Shown piece by piece: positions 19,344 through 28,134 of a stretch of DNA of 64,000 nucleotides (position 1 is its first letter; each line of letters begins with the position of its first letter). The notes beneath the pieces were generated by a model. It searched no databases. It had not been told where the DNA came from and saw only the letters and a list, made by a program, of their open reading frames with translations. The translations under genes and the position numbers were made by a program. The stretch is from NCBI RefSeq assembly GCF_900105455.1, contig NZ_FNSF01000001.1:1183001-1247000 (forward strand), in the 5' to 3' direction. Source of the DNA: Tenacibaculum sp. MAR_2009_124. Lineage in GTDB: Bacteria > Bacteroidota > Bacteroidia > Flavobacteriales > Flavobacteriaceae.

Positions 19344-20744
19344 TTAGCTATAATTTATTGCTACTGCTATAATTAATGTTAAAAAGGCAATGCCTATTAA
19401 TGTTATTAAAACTGGAAATATAAAACGAATCCACTTGTTAATGGGGACTCGACACATACTTAACATGGCGATTAGCCCCCCTAAGGTAGGATTTATTAAA
19501 TTAGATAACCCGTCACCTATTTGAAAAGCCAAAATGCTTACTTGTCTTGTAAGTCCAAGTGACTCACCTAACGGAAGCATTACTGGCAATGTAGCCAGTG
19601 CTTGTCCACTTCCTGAAGGAATAAAAAAATTGATAACAGATTGTGAAATAGCCATGCAAACGGCCGAAACATGTAATGGTAAACCTTCTAGTAAAGTAGA
19701 AAGTTGATACGATATTGTATCGCCAATATTTCCCATTTCCATTAACACTTTAATAGAGGTTGCAAATCCAACAAGAAAAGCGCCGGGTGCAACAATGCTA
19801 ACCGATTTTAATACAGTTTCACTCATTTTAGTAGCCTCCATATTCGATACCAATCCACAAAGAAGTGCTATTATTAAAAAGATCGCTGACAATTCATTGA
19901 TATACCAATTCAAGTTAAATACTCCGTATAAAATAGTCAAAAGGCCTCCAATAAAAATTGAAATAACCAACCAATTTTGATTTGATATGCTGTATTCATT
20001 AATGGGTTTCGACAATGAAAGCTCACTCGTATCTAAATTTTTACCAAGACTTTTTGTTGGATCTAATCTGATTCTTTTAAAATATCGAACATTATAATAT
20101 GCCATAACGGACAATGCTATAAAACAAAGGACACTGCGAAGTAAAGCTCCTGAAAACATTGGTAGTTCAGCTAACTTATGCCCAGTACCTACCGTATAGG
20201 CATTAATAGGCGATAATCCGAAACCGACGGTCATCGCTCCTACGGAAATACCCGCGGCCAAAATCAAATCACCTCCCAAAGCAAGACTCAATACTGCCGC
20301 TATGGGAACCATTGCAATATTATTTTCATATCCAATAGCCACACCAAGCAATCCATAAATAAAGGTCATTATAACGATGATCAAATATTTGTTTTTCGAC
20401 CCTAGTTTTTTAACTAAGGTACCCACAGCATTCTCCACAGCTTTGGTTTTATCCATGAAACCGAACATAATTCCACTTGCTAAAACGATAAAAATTATTT
20501 CTACAGCTGCCTTAAAGCCTAAGGGTATCGCTCTAAACATATCAAGAAGTCCGATTGGTGTTGAAGCGATTATTTTATATGAATTCGGAACAACGGTACT
20601 TCTGCCATTTATGAAAACGCGTTCATACATTCCTGCAGGAAGCACATAGCTTAATAGTGTTACAAAAATGATAATACCAAATAATATTGTTATTGCATGA
20701 GGTATTCGTTTAAAAAAGGATAACTTAAATGATGGACTCCTCAT
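19344..20744 (-). CDS. YfcC-family / DcuC-like membrane carrier
   Basis: 466 residues, with at least ten hydrophobic segments. Recognisable family stretches are 'ITILFGIIIFVTLLSYVLPAG' at the N-terminus, 'AIGYENNIAMVPI', 'SVGAMTVGFGLSPINAYTVG' and near the end 'FFIPSGSGQALATLPVMLPL' and 'GDGLSNLINPTLGGLIAML'. These are conserved in the YfcC (C4-dicarboxylate-carrier-like) transporters of the inner membrane, thought to move amino acids or small peptides. Its 3' end is 2 bases from the M20 deacylase, and a gamma-glutamyltransferase gene lies 170 bases upstream on the same strand, so a link to peptide or acyl-amino-acid use is likely. Confidence 0.87.
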   Translation of the reverse strand: MRSPSFKLSFFKRIPHAITILFGIIIFVTLLSYVLPAGMYERVFINGRSTVVPNSYKIIASTPIGLLDMFRAIPLGFKAAVEIIFIVLASGIMFGFMDKTKAVENAVGTLVKKLGSKNKYLIIVIMTFIYGLLGVAIGYENNIAMVPIAAVLSLALGGDLILAAGISVGAMTVGFGLSPINAYTVGTGHKLAELPMFSGALLRSVLCFIALSVMAYYNVRYFKRIRLDPTKSLGKNLDTSELSLSKPINEYSISNQNWLVISIFIGGLLTILYGVFNLNWYINELSAIFLIIALLCGLVSNMEATKMSETVLKSVSIVAPGAFLVGFATSIKVLMEMGNIGDTISYQLSTLLEGLPLHVSAVCMAISQSVINFFIPSGSGQALATLPVMLPLGESLGLTRQVSILAFQIGDGLSNLINPTLGGLIAMLSMCRVPINKWIRFIFPVLITLIGIAFLTLIIAVAINYS

Positions 20745-20914
20745 TGTATAGTCGAATTTGCTTTTATTTATTAAACAAGATTAAAGGCTTTAACTTGTTG
20801 TTACTAATTTGTTTGGACATACATAGACTTAGTTAAGGTTTTGTTTTTTTCGACAAGCAAACTAAAAAGAAACAATTTATAGATGTCATTTTAATATTTA
20901 ACTAGTATAAAACC

Positions 20915-22612
20915 TTAATAGCCAGCTGCATGCCCATCTTTACGACTTTCGGAAGCACCATGATATACTTTGTTCTTTTCATCCCACATAATGGCTTGAT
21001 ACCCACCATAAACTCCTCTAGCCGTTCCAATTCGATGGCCTTTTCCCATTAAACTTCTTAAGGTTGAATACGGAATACCAGACTCTGTTCTTATCATTCC
21101 AGTATTTGTAGTTCTTTCTCCAGTTGGGCTTGCACCACCAGTATGATCCCATCTAGGAGCATCTCCGGCTTCTTGCAAGTTCATCCCAAAATCGATGAGA
21201 TTCATTACAATTTGCGTATGACCTTGAGGTTGAAAATCTCCTCCCATAACACCGAAGCTAACAAAAGGTTTTCCATCTTTGGTAATAAATGCTGGAATTA
21301 TCGTATGAAAAGGTCTCTTACCTGGTTCGTAAGTATTTGCCTGTCCTTTTTTGAGGCTGAATAGTTCCCCCCTATCTTGCAACATAAAGCCTAATTTTGG
21401 AGGTACCATTCCTGACCCCATTCCGCGATAATTACTTTGAATTAAGGAAACCATGGTTCCTTCCTTGTCGGCAACTGTCATATAAATTGTTTCACCTGCA
21501 GAAATTTCACCAGCATTGTATTTCCCCGCTCTTTTACCAATTTCTTTCCTTCTTTCCTCTCCATACTCATCAGAAAGTAATTCTTCTAAAGGAACATCGA
21601 AAAAATCCATGTCTGCATAATACTTCGCCCTGTCTTCAAAAGCTAATTTTTTAGCTTCAGTAAATACATGAAGATGTTTGGCGCTACCGAATTCAATTTT
21701 AGAAAAATCATAACCTTTTAAAATTTGTAGCATTTGAAGAGCAGCAATGCCTTGTCCATTTGGTGGTAATTCCCAAACATCATATCCTCTATAATTAACG
21801 GATACAGGTTCTACCCATTCTGATTTATGTAAAGCAAGGTCTTTAACAGATAAAAAACCTCCTTGGTTTTTAATAAATTCAGCGATTGTTTTAGCAATTC
21901 CCCCTTTATAAAAGTCATCTCTTCCACCTTTCGCTATTTTTTTATAGGTATTTGCTAAATATGGATTTTTATAAATTTCACCTTCTTCTGGGAGTTCCCC
22001 ATTATTTTGATTTATATAGGTATCCGCAATGTTTGGGAAATCTTTAGACTGAAAAAAAGGAACACTGCGGTTTAAGTACCATGAAATTAGTTGAGTTAAC
22101 GGAAATCCATTTTCAGCATAATCAATTGCCGGAGCTAATATTTCCGCCATAGGTTTTGAACCAAACTTTTTATGTAGTTCAAACCATCCATCTACCGTTC
22201 CAGGTACACTTACAGGAAGTGGACCAAATGCAGGTATTTTTTTTAATCGTTGTTTTTTAAAATAATCCAATGAAAGTCCTTTAGGAGAACGTCCACTGGC
22301 ATTTAATCCATACAGTTTTTGGGTTTTGCCGTCCCATACAATGGCAAATAAATCTCCTCCAATCCCACATCCAGTTGGCTCCATCAGCCCTAGTGCAGCA
22401 TTAGCCGCAATGGCTGCATCGACTGCATTACCTCCCTTTTTTAAAATGTCAAGTGCAATTTGAGTGGCTAAAGGGTGGCTTGTGGCAGCCATTCCGTTTT
22501 GTCCTAATACTACTGAACGCGTAGCAAAAGATTTACCAATAACTCTATCTTGTGCGTTTGAATATTGGCTGAAAAGAAATACGCTTAATAGGTAATAAAA
22601 GTATTTTCTCAT
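20915..22612 (-). CDS. ggt: Gamma-glutamyltransferase (GGT)
   Basis: 565 residues with a signal peptide ('MRKYFYYLLSVFLFSQYSNA'). N-terminal 'GGNAVDAAIAANAALGLMEP' and 'GCGIGGDLFAIVWDG' are canonical GGT motifs. The self-processing and catalytic Thr is expected at the first Thr of 'GETIYMTVADKEGTMVSL' (about residue 372), equivalent to TTHYSV in E. coli GGT. 'GMGSG' and 'FGVMGGDFQPQGHTQ' follow, and the C-terminal small subunit is complete. The enzyme acts in the periplasm, cleaving gamma-glutamyl bonds of glutathione and related peptides. The carrier and deacylase genes downstream could take up the products. Confidence 0.92.
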   Translation of the reverse strand: MRKYFYYLLSVFLFSQYSNAQDRVIGKSFATRSVVLGQNGMAATSHPLATQIALDILKKGGNAVDAAIAANAALGLMEPTGCGIGGDLFAIVWDGKTQKLYGLNASGRSPKGLSLDYFKKQRLKKIPAFGPLPVSVPGTVDGWFELHKKFGSKPMAEILAPAIDYAENGFPLTQLISWYLNRSVPFFQSKDFPNIADTYINQNNGELPEEGEIYKNPYLANTYKKIAKGGRDDFYKGGIAKTIAEFIKNQGGFLSVKDLALHKSEWVEPVSVNYRGYDVWELPPNGQGIAALQMLQILKGYDFSKIEFGSAKHLHVFTEAKKLAFEDRAKYYADMDFFDVPLEELLSDEYGEERRKEIGKRAGKYNAGEISAGETIYMTVADKEGTMVSLIQSNYRGMGSGMVPPKLGFMLQDRGELFSLKKGQANTYEPGKRPFHTIIPAFITKDGKPFVSFGVMGGDFQPQGHTQIVMNLIDFGMNLQEAGDAPRWDHTGGASPTGERTTNTGMIRTESGIPYSTLRSLMGKGHRIGTARGVYGGYQAIMWDEKNKVYHGASESRKDGHAAGY

Positions 22613-22687
22613 GATTAGTTTTATTCACCTAAAATACAAAATATTAACCATTTAGTTTATTTCAAATTATATTCTAATAAACCATTA

Positions 22688-23239
22688 TCATTTCCATTTT
22701 ATACTACATCCTATGCTAGGGTGTTGTATTTCAGGAATTTTTGTTTTGTTAATGATAGCATCAAGTGCCGCCGATAATTCTTTTCCTGAGGCAATGCCAA
22801 GATTAGGTCTGGTTTCATCGAAGCGTCCTCTATATACCAAAAGTAAATCTTTATCGAAAACAAAGAAATCAGGAGTGCATTCAGCTTGGTAGCTTTTTGC
22901 TACATTTTGAGTCTCATCATATAAATAAGGGAAATTATAGCCATTATTTGCGGCCACACTCTTCATCATTTTTGGGCTATCTTGAGGATAATAATCTACA
23001 TCATTACTGCTAATAGCAATAAATTGTATAGATTTTGACTCGTATTTTTTTGCAATTTCTACTAACTTATTATTTACATGGTGAACGAATGGGCAATGGT
23101 TACAAATAAACATGACAACAGTAGCTACTTCAGATTTAATTTCAGATAAGTGAAGTGTTTTTCCCGTAATAGTGTCTGGTAGAGAAAATTCCGGAGCTCT
23201 AAATCCTAAATTTACCATCTTTGAATATATTAATGACAT
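22688..23239 (-). CDS. Thioredoxin-like redoxin (AhpC/TSA superfamily)
   Basis: 183 residues with no signal peptide. 'GFRAPEFSLPDTITGKTLHL' opens the fold and 'VMFICNHCPFVHHV' carries a CxxC active site at the first helix, unlike classic peroxiredoxins. 'QAECTPDFFVFDKD' is the cis-Pro loop region with a third Cys, and a fourth Cys sits near the C-terminus ('SIGCSIKW'). A cytosolic thiol-disulfide or peroxide-reducing role is likely. It lies beside an AhpD-like gene and a TetR regulator, which supports a thiol/oxidant context. A 119-bp palindromic element lies just upstream of its start. Confidence 0.85.
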   Translation of the reverse strand: MSLIYSKMVNLGFRAPEFSLPDTITGKTLHLSEIKSEVATVVMFICNHCPFVHHVNNKLVEIAKKYESKSIQFIAISSNDVDYYPQDSPKMMKSVAANNGYNFPYLYDETQNVAKSYQAECTPDFFVFDKDLLLVYRGRFDETRPNLGIASGKELSAALDAIINKTKIPEIQHPSIGCSIKWK

Positions 23240-23266
23240 AATGTTTTAAATTTTATTGTTAAAGTT

Positions 23267-23385
23267 ATACCATTTACAAGTTGAATTTACTGGAATAAAA
23301 CGCCCTTTTTTTCCTTTCTTTTTTACTTAAATAAAGAATAAAATCATCATTTTCTTTTACAGAAAATTCAACTTGTAAATGGTAT
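23267..23385. repeat. Palindromic repeat element, copy 1 (MITE/REP-like)
   Basis: Terminal inverted repeats of 24 bases (23267-23290 and 23362-23385) differ at a single position, apart from the ends. The core contains TTTTTTTCCTTTC and AAAATCATCATTTT, both shared in the same order and orientation with a second element at 27462-27623. It encodes nothing and sits in the space upstream of the redoxin gene and downstream of the AhpD-like gene. Confidence 0.75.
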
Positions 23386-23434
23386 TAGCAGTCAAAACTT
23401 ATGTTTTGACAGGATATTTTTACTAGATATTTTA

Positions 23435-24007
23435 TTAATCAGGTTTTACCCAATTATTTGCTTGAAAGGCAGTATCGACTTCCGTATTGGCAATATAATT
23501 AATATAGTTCGTCATAACTTTTAAACTAACAATTGTAATAACTTCTAAAACATTCTCTTTAGTAAATCCAGCGTCTAAAAAATCTTCTAAATCTTTTTTT
23601 GGCACTCGTCCTCTATTAATAGTAACGCTTTTTACATATTTACTCAAAGCTTCTAATCTCTTATCTGGAATTGTTTTTCCCTCTCTTAAGGCATTCAATA
23701 TTTTTTCATCTATTTTGTGCATTTGACCTATAGAAGTATGGGCCGCCATACAATAATGACAATCATTTTCGAAACTAACGGCCAAAAAAGCTACTTGTTG
23801 TTCTTTTCCAGATAAAGTGCTATTCTTCTTTAAATTTTCATTGCCATCCCAATAGTTTTGGAGTAAAGCAGGATGGTTAGCCATATATCCTAGAAGATTT
23901 GGAACAAAACCATAGGTTTTCTTTGCCGCAAGTAGCGTGAATTTAGCACTTTCAGGTGCATTATCAGTTGTTTTTACTTGATATTTAACTTCATTTGTGG
24001 TTATCAT
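23435..24007 (-). CDS. Carboxymuconolactone decarboxylase / AhpD-like protein
   Basis: 190 residues. The diagnostic CxxC plus His motif is present in 'SFENDCHYCMAAHTSIG', preceded by 'LSGKEQQVAFLAV' and followed by an all-helical second half, as in alkylhydroperoxidase-D-like proteins. They reduce peroxide or thiols through the CxxC pair. A copy of the operator-like motif AATAGACC-N4-GTTT lies upstream at 24042-24060, and two more flank the start of the neighbouring TetR gene, so this gene is probably repressed by that regulator. Confidence 0.88.
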   Translation of the reverse strand: MITTNEVKYQVKTTDNAPESAKFTLLAAKKTYGFVPNLLGYMANHPALLQNYWDGNENLKKNSTLSGKEQQVAFLAVSFENDCHYCMAAHTSIGQMHKIDEKILNALREGKTIPDKRLEALSKYVKSVTINRGRVPKKDLEDFLDAGFTKENVLEVITIVSLKVMTNYINYIANTEVDTAFQANNWVKPD

Positions 24008-24041
24008 ATAACTTAGTTTAATTGGTTATTATACTTGTTTT

Positions 24042-24060
24042 AATAGACCGTTCGTTTATT
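24042..24060. promoter_or_regulatory. Putative TetR operator (copy 1), upstream of the AhpD-like gene
   Basis: AATAGACCGTTCGTTTATT is a near-dyad. It matches the two motifs at 24668-24686 and 24703-24722 in the form AATAGACC-N4-GTTT. It lies 35 bases before the start codon at 24007, in the promoter zone. Confidence 0.6.
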
Positions 24061-24085
24061 TTTGACATAAAAAAATAGACGAACT

Positions 24086-24667
24086 CTATTTTCGTTTAAT
24101 TAATTCTAAATGTATCGTTACAAAACGTTGCAAAGGAGCCTTACTTCTTTCTACTTTCATTCTTCCCAATGCACCATTAAAACTATCAAAGAGGTAGTTT
24201 GCTAAGTCCAAAGATTCCATGTTATTAACAATTTCTCCTTCAATCTGAGCCTTTTTTATAAACATTGCCAATCCACTACTCCATCTATCATAAACTCTTG
24301 AAATAGTATGAGAAACCGAGTCTATTGTACCAGCAACTTCTGTACTCAGATTCCCTAGTAAACATCCCACTTTAAAATTGTGTTCCGTATACCATTTGAT
24401 ATGTATTTTAAAATGATTTACGATTCGCTCGAAATAGCTTAAAGATTCATTTTCAAGATTTTTCTGAAACTCTTTCCCTATTTTATCTTCAAAATGAAGT
24501 ATGGCTTTGATAACAAAGTCTTCTTTACTATCAAAGGAATGGTAAAACGAACCCTTTGGCATATTACATGCTTTTAAAATATCTCGTATACCCGTATTAT
24601 GGTAACCATTCAAACGGAATAGCTCTATTCCCTTATCTAAAATATTGTTCAAATCATGTTTTGCCAT
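24086..24667 (-). CDS. TetR-family transcriptional repressor (AcuR/NemR-like)
   Basis: The frame is open to 24721, but Met at 24667 begins the typical TetR N-terminus ('MAKHDLNNILDKGIELF'), and the upstream part overlaps an operator repeat, so 24667 is chosen (193 residues). The HTH is 'TGIRDILKACNMPKGSFYHSF'-like, immediately followed by 'DSKEDFV'. The ligand domain has 'GCLLGNLSTEVAG', a signature of the electrophile- or acrylate-sensing branch. It probably represses itself and the AhpD-like gene through the AATAGACC-N4-GTTT motifs. The inducer is not known. Confidence 0.88.
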   Translation of the reverse strand: MAKHDLNNILDKGIELFRLNGYHNTGIRDILKACNMPKGSFYHSFDSKEDFVIKAILHFEDKIGKEFQKNLENESLSYFERIVNHFKIHIKWYTEHNFKVGCLLGNLSTEVAGTIDSVSHTISRVYDRWSSGLAMFIKKAQIEGEIVNNMESLDLANYLFDSFNGALGRMKVERSKAPLQRFVTIHLELIKRK

Positions 24668-24722
24668 AATAGACCGACTGTTTATTTCTACAAATATATA
24701 AAAATAGACCAGTCGTTTCATT
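24668..24722. promoter_or_regulatory. Tandem TetR operators upstream of the tetR gene
   Basis: Two motif copies, AATAGACCGACTGTTTATT (24668-24686) and AATAGACCAGTCGTTTCATT (24703-24722), are spaced 35 bases apart (start to start) and directly abut the chosen start codon. The variable N4 core and the fixed flanks are what a TetR dimer site should look like. This suggests tight autoregulation. Confidence 0.6.
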
Positions 24723-24839
24723 AAGTGTTACTGTTAATTATTTGTTAAGGCATTTTCAACCCTCCCTTACAATTTAGAGTGACAAAGTAAGAACGTTCCT
24801 TAAAACACTCTTACTTTGATTTTTATATGATTTTTAAAC

Positions 24840-25256
24840 TCATGCACAACTGCATTTATTACAAGTACCTTTTACCACTAAGTTTACGTTTTCTGCAATA
24901 AAACCATCAGGTATTTTTATTTGTGGTATTTTATGATCTGTTAAACAAATGGTTTTTTCGCAAACATTGCAACGAAAATGTAGGTGTAAATCAGTTTCCA
25001 TTTCGCAATTACAACCTTGCTCACATAGAGCGTACTTAATTATTCCTGTACCATCATCAATTTGATGCACAATATCATTCTCTTCAAAAGTTTTAATTGT
25101 TCTGTATAAAGTAGTTCTATCAGATTTTTCGAAAGCATTTTCAATATCACTTAGTGCAACTGCCACTTCTTTTTCTCCAAGAAATTGGAATATGAGCAAA
25201 CGCATAGCGGTAATACGAATGTTCTTAGACTTTAATAATTGTTCAGCTTTTTCCAT
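24840..25256 (-). CDS. Fur-family metal-responsive transcriptional regulator
   Basis: 138 residues. The winged helix is seen in 'NIRITAMRLLIFQFLGEKEV' and 'SDRTTLYRTIKTFEENDIVH'. Metal ligands appear in 'DLHLHFRCNVCEKTICL' (His-rich strand and first CxxC) and the C-terminal 'GTCNKCSCA'; an extra Cys cluster 'CEQGCNCEM' lies between. The pattern fits Fur/Zur/PerR proteins, with Zur or a peroxide sensor possible. It is only 2 bases downstream of a TonB-receptor gene, so it is probably co-transcribed with it and may control it by feedback. Confidence 0.9.
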   Translation of the reverse strand: MEKAEQLLKSKNIRITAMRLLIFQFLGEKEVAVALSDIENAFEKSDRTTLYRTIKTFEENDIVHQIDDGTGIIKYALCEQGCNCEMETDLHLHFRCNVCEKTICLTDHKIPQIKIPDGFIAENVNLVVKGTCNKCSCA

Positions 25257-25258
25257 AG

Positions 25259-27442
25259 TTAATCATGATCATTATTTCCAAAAGGCCTTATGATAACTCC
25301 TAAACTCAATATAAAACCATCTGTCGGAGCATAAATCTCTGGAAAGGTGGGATTTTCATGTGGAGGCAATACTAACGGTGAAAACTTACTTTGTCTTTGA
25401 TCAGTAAAATTTTCGAAGTTAACAAATATGCTTCCAAGCTTAAAATTACGCATTATTAAAAGACCCATAGTGACAAAATCGGTAGTTTTTTGTCCATTTG
25501 ATAAAAACTGTGTTCCTGTATAGTAAGTTTCGTAACCAATACGCCATTTCTCTGACTCATACATGAGTACACTTCCGGCATTATGCTTTGCTGTTAATGG
25601 TTTTTGAGGATTTCCTGCAAGGTAATTTAATTGGGTATCAATAAGAGCATAGTTTAAAAACCATCTAAAATCTTTATACGTAAATTTTATATTAGTCTCA
25701 GCCCCTTTACTTATTAGGTTGCCTTTAGCGTTTTCAAATTTAAAAAGACCATTTGTTGTATTATTTAATAAAAGACCATTTTTAATGGATGATAAATAGA
25801 ATAATTGATTTATCGAAAAAGTTAACTCATCAGTTAATTTTCGACGGTAATTAAAATCTACATTCACTCCATATGAATATTCTGCTTTAATGGAAGATTT
25901 ATCGATACCTAAAATATTCTGAAAGTTAATATATTCAGCTTCTTCCGTAAATATATCTGGTATTTTATAACCAAGCCCTCCTCCTATTCTGGAAGAGAAA
26001 TCATTTTTTTTATAAAGTAATGAGATTTTGGGTAATGGAAATAGCCCAAAGTCATTATTATAATCAATTCTTAAGCCAGATTCTAAAATCCAATTATTTG
26101 AAATATCAAGAATATTATTTGCAAAAGCTCCGTAAGTAACATCTTTTTGATCACGTTGTAATTGAGATTTCCGATCTTCGTTGAATTTAGAAGTATAAAC
26201 ATTTGCTCCAAAAGTCCAATTAAGATTATCCTTTGTTTTATTATAGGTAATCTCTGTAAATGTATTTGTTTGTTTTCCTTTAAATTGGAAGTTAGGAATA
26301 CTTAAACTCCTATCAAAAAAAGAAATACTATTCTTCACCTGAAGAAAAGTGTTTAAATCTATATTGGTTTCATAAACAAACTGACTACTCAACCTTTTTG
26401 AGGTGTTCTTTTCTGTATATTGGTGAATTCCATTTCCCCCCTTTTCTATTTTATCCATGTCTCCACCTTCACGTTCGTCATAAGTTCCATTAAGCCCAAA
26501 CCATATTGTTGTTTTTTCGGAAGGGTAATAAAACAATTTAGGATTAAAAGAAATAGATCTTGTTTCTGGAAGGTTGCTAAAGTGATCATTCTCCGGATCG
26601 TAGGATTTTTGATAGTGCCCAGAACCATAAAGGGTTACTCCAAATTTTTCATTCCTATTACTGAAAAACATATTGGCTGTGCTTCCTAAAGCTTGTGTTT
26701 GGGTAAGCATAATATCTAATGAAGAGGTTTCTTCTGGTGTTTTGGAAACCATATTGACTAATCCAGCAATGGCGCCTCCTCCGTATAAGGTTGACGAACT
26801 TCCCTTAATAATTTCAAATTGCTTTAAATCTAATGGAGGTATTTGCAATATGCTTAATCCACTTGAAAAACCACTATACAAAGGAAAACCGTCTCTTAAT
26901 AATTGTGTATAACGTCCTTCTAAACCTTGAATACGAATGTTCGTATTACCACTGCTCAAAGAAGTCTGTTGCATTTGTATTCCTGTACTTTCCCTTAATA
27001 CCATGGAAACATTAGCGGGGTTCATAATTGCTTTTTCTCCCAATTCTTCCGTACCAATAAATTCTATTCTTGTTGGAATTCGTTTTATAGTTCGGGTATT
27101 TCTAGTTGTTTGTAAAACTACAGTTTCAAGCTGATTACTTATTTCCTTAAGTTCAAAATTAATGGGGCTTTGTGCTGGGATTTTTAGGGTAGTATTGATG
27201 CTTTCAAATCCAATAAATGAAATAGTGATTTGATAATTTCCGTTTGGTATATTATTCATTTCTACGATGCCATTAAAATTAGTAGTAGCACCTTTTTTAA
27301 GCTCTTTAATATAAATAGTAGCTCCCATTAAAGGTTCTTTTTCATTCTTGGTAAGAACTTTTATGGTAACGTTTGATGTTTGTGCGTTTATTGAAAAGCA
27401 CAAGATAATTGTGAGCAAAAAGCTCAGTATGTATTTACACAT
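25259..27442 (-). CDS. TonB-dependent outer-membrane receptor with CarboxypepD_reg N-terminal domain
   Basis: 727 residues: signal peptide ('MCKYILSFLLTIILCFSINA'), a carboxypeptidase-regulatory-like domain ('LMGATIYIKELKKGATTNFNG'), a plug domain ('NTRIPTRIEF' region through 'QGLEGRYTQLLRDGFPLYSG' and 'KGSSSTLYGGGAIAGLVNMVS'), then a 22-strand-type barrel ending in 'GVIIRPFGNNDHD'. It imports a TonB-powered substrate, probably a metal complex. The Fur-family gene downstream and the Cys/His-rich DUF6660-like gene upstream both point to metal uptake or sensing. Which metal is unknown. Confidence 0.9.
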   Translation of the reverse strand: MCKYILSFLLTIILCFSINAQTSNVTIKVLTKNEKEPLMGATIYIKELKKGATTNFNGIVEMNNIPNGNYQITISFIGFESINTTLKIPAQSPINFELKEISNQLETVVLQTTRNTRTIKRIPTRIEFIGTEELGEKAIMNPANVSMVLRESTGIQMQQTSLSSGNTNIRIQGLEGRYTQLLRDGFPLYSGFSSGLSILQIPPLDLKQFEIIKGSSSTLYGGGAIAGLVNMVSKTPEETSSLDIMLTQTQALGSTANMFFSNRNEKFGVTLYGSGHYQKSYDPENDHFSNLPETRSISFNPKLFYYPSEKTTIWFGLNGTYDEREGGDMDKIEKGGNGIHQYTEKNTSKRLSSQFVYETNIDLNTFLQVKNSISFFDRSLSIPNFQFKGKQTNTFTEITYNKTKDNLNWTFGANVYTSKFNEDRKSQLQRDQKDVTYGAFANNILDISNNWILESGLRIDYNNDFGLFPLPKISLLYKKNDFSSRIGGGLGYKIPDIFTEEAEYINFQNILGIDKSSIKAEYSYGVNVDFNYRRKLTDELTFSINQLFYLSSIKNGLLLNNTTNGLFKFENAKGNLISKGAETNIKFTYKDFRWFLNYALIDTQLNYLAGNPQKPLTAKHNAGSVLMYESEKWRIGYETYYTGTQFLSNGQKTTDFVTMGLLIMRNFKLGSIFVNFENFTDQRQSKFSPLVLPPHENPTFPEIYAPTDGFILSLGVIIRPFGNNDHD

Positions 27443-27461
27443 TGAATTACATTAATAATAA

Positions 27462-27623
27462 TACCATGTACCAATTGAAATTACCATGTTAAAACTCTCT
27501 TTTTTTCCTTTCACCTTCTTTTGAAAAACAAAACTTAATTAAGCCATGTTTTATTTTTAATAACTCGAATAGAGAAAAAAATCATCATTTTATTTTAGAG
27601 TAGTTTCAAATCATAACAGGTAT
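27462..27623. repeat. Palindromic repeat element, copy 2 (MITE/REP-like, longer core)
   Basis: The left 52 bases align without gaps to the left 52 bases of the element at 23267, including TTTTTTTCCTTTC. The right part repeats AAAATCATCATTTT and ends in GGTAT. The core is about 40 bases longer than copy 1, and its terminal repeats are less perfect. It lies upstream of the TonB-receptor gene. Confidence 0.65.
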
Positions 27624-27735
27624 AAGTTAAACATAATGTTCACTAAATGATTGTTTATTATCCAGATAGTGATCATTTAATTTTAAAGGAATTATTGGGT
27701 AAGTACCTAATGAATGCCTTTTTTAAAATGGTTGT

Positions 27736-28053
27736 TTAACTAATATTTTTGGGTGGTTGCCAAATATTAAAAAGACTATCAAAATTATAAATAGATAGAT
27801 AAGAAGCTACTAATGATGATGGTTCTTCCGTTGTTATATTTAAATTTAAAAGTAGTACTTCCTGAAAAGCGATTGTCATTCCACAACATGAACATATGCA
27901 TGTAATTGGACAGGTATCATGGTTCTCTTCTTCATGTTCATGATTCACATCTATTTTTGATTGAATCTGGTTCTCAAAAAACAATGTGTCAGAACATTCA
28001 CTTGTAGATAAAACAAGGATTAATAAAGACAATATGATACTTAGTGTTTTCAA
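27736..28053 (-). CDS. DUF6660-like small secreted Cys/His-rich protein
   Basis: The frame is open from GTG 28083, but a promoter-like TATATTTG (28066-28059) overlaps that region. TTG 28053 then gives a typical signal peptide ('LKTLSIILSLLILVLSTSECSD'-like start), so it is chosen (105 residues). After the signal there is a His/Glu stretch ('VNHEHEEENHDTCPITCICSC') with five clustered Cys, then a mixed tail ending 'FNIWQPPKN'. This matches the small family found near heavy-metal or TonB-receptor genes in Bacteroidota. A periplasmic metal-binding role is likely but unproven. Confidence 0.75.
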   Translation of the reverse strand: MKTLSIILSLLILVLSTSECSDTLFFENQIQSKIDVNHEHEEENHDTCPITCICSCCGMTIAFQEVLLLNLNITTEEPSSLVASYLSIYNFDSLFNIWQPPKNIS

Positions 28054-28058
28054 TGAAA

Positions 28059-28066
28059 CAAATATA
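28059..28066 (-). promoter_or_regulatory. Promoter -7 element (TATATTTG) of the DUF6660-like gene
   Basis: On the minus strand TATATTTG is followed after 5 bases by the TTG start at 28053. A TTG lies 16 bases further upstream, slightly short of the usual 17-23 spacer. Confidence 0.45.
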
Positions 28067-28134
28067 TTAATTAATAAGTGCACAACTTGTGCAAAGTACC
28101 TCTCTCTCGATAGTAATTTATGAAGTAACGTTAT

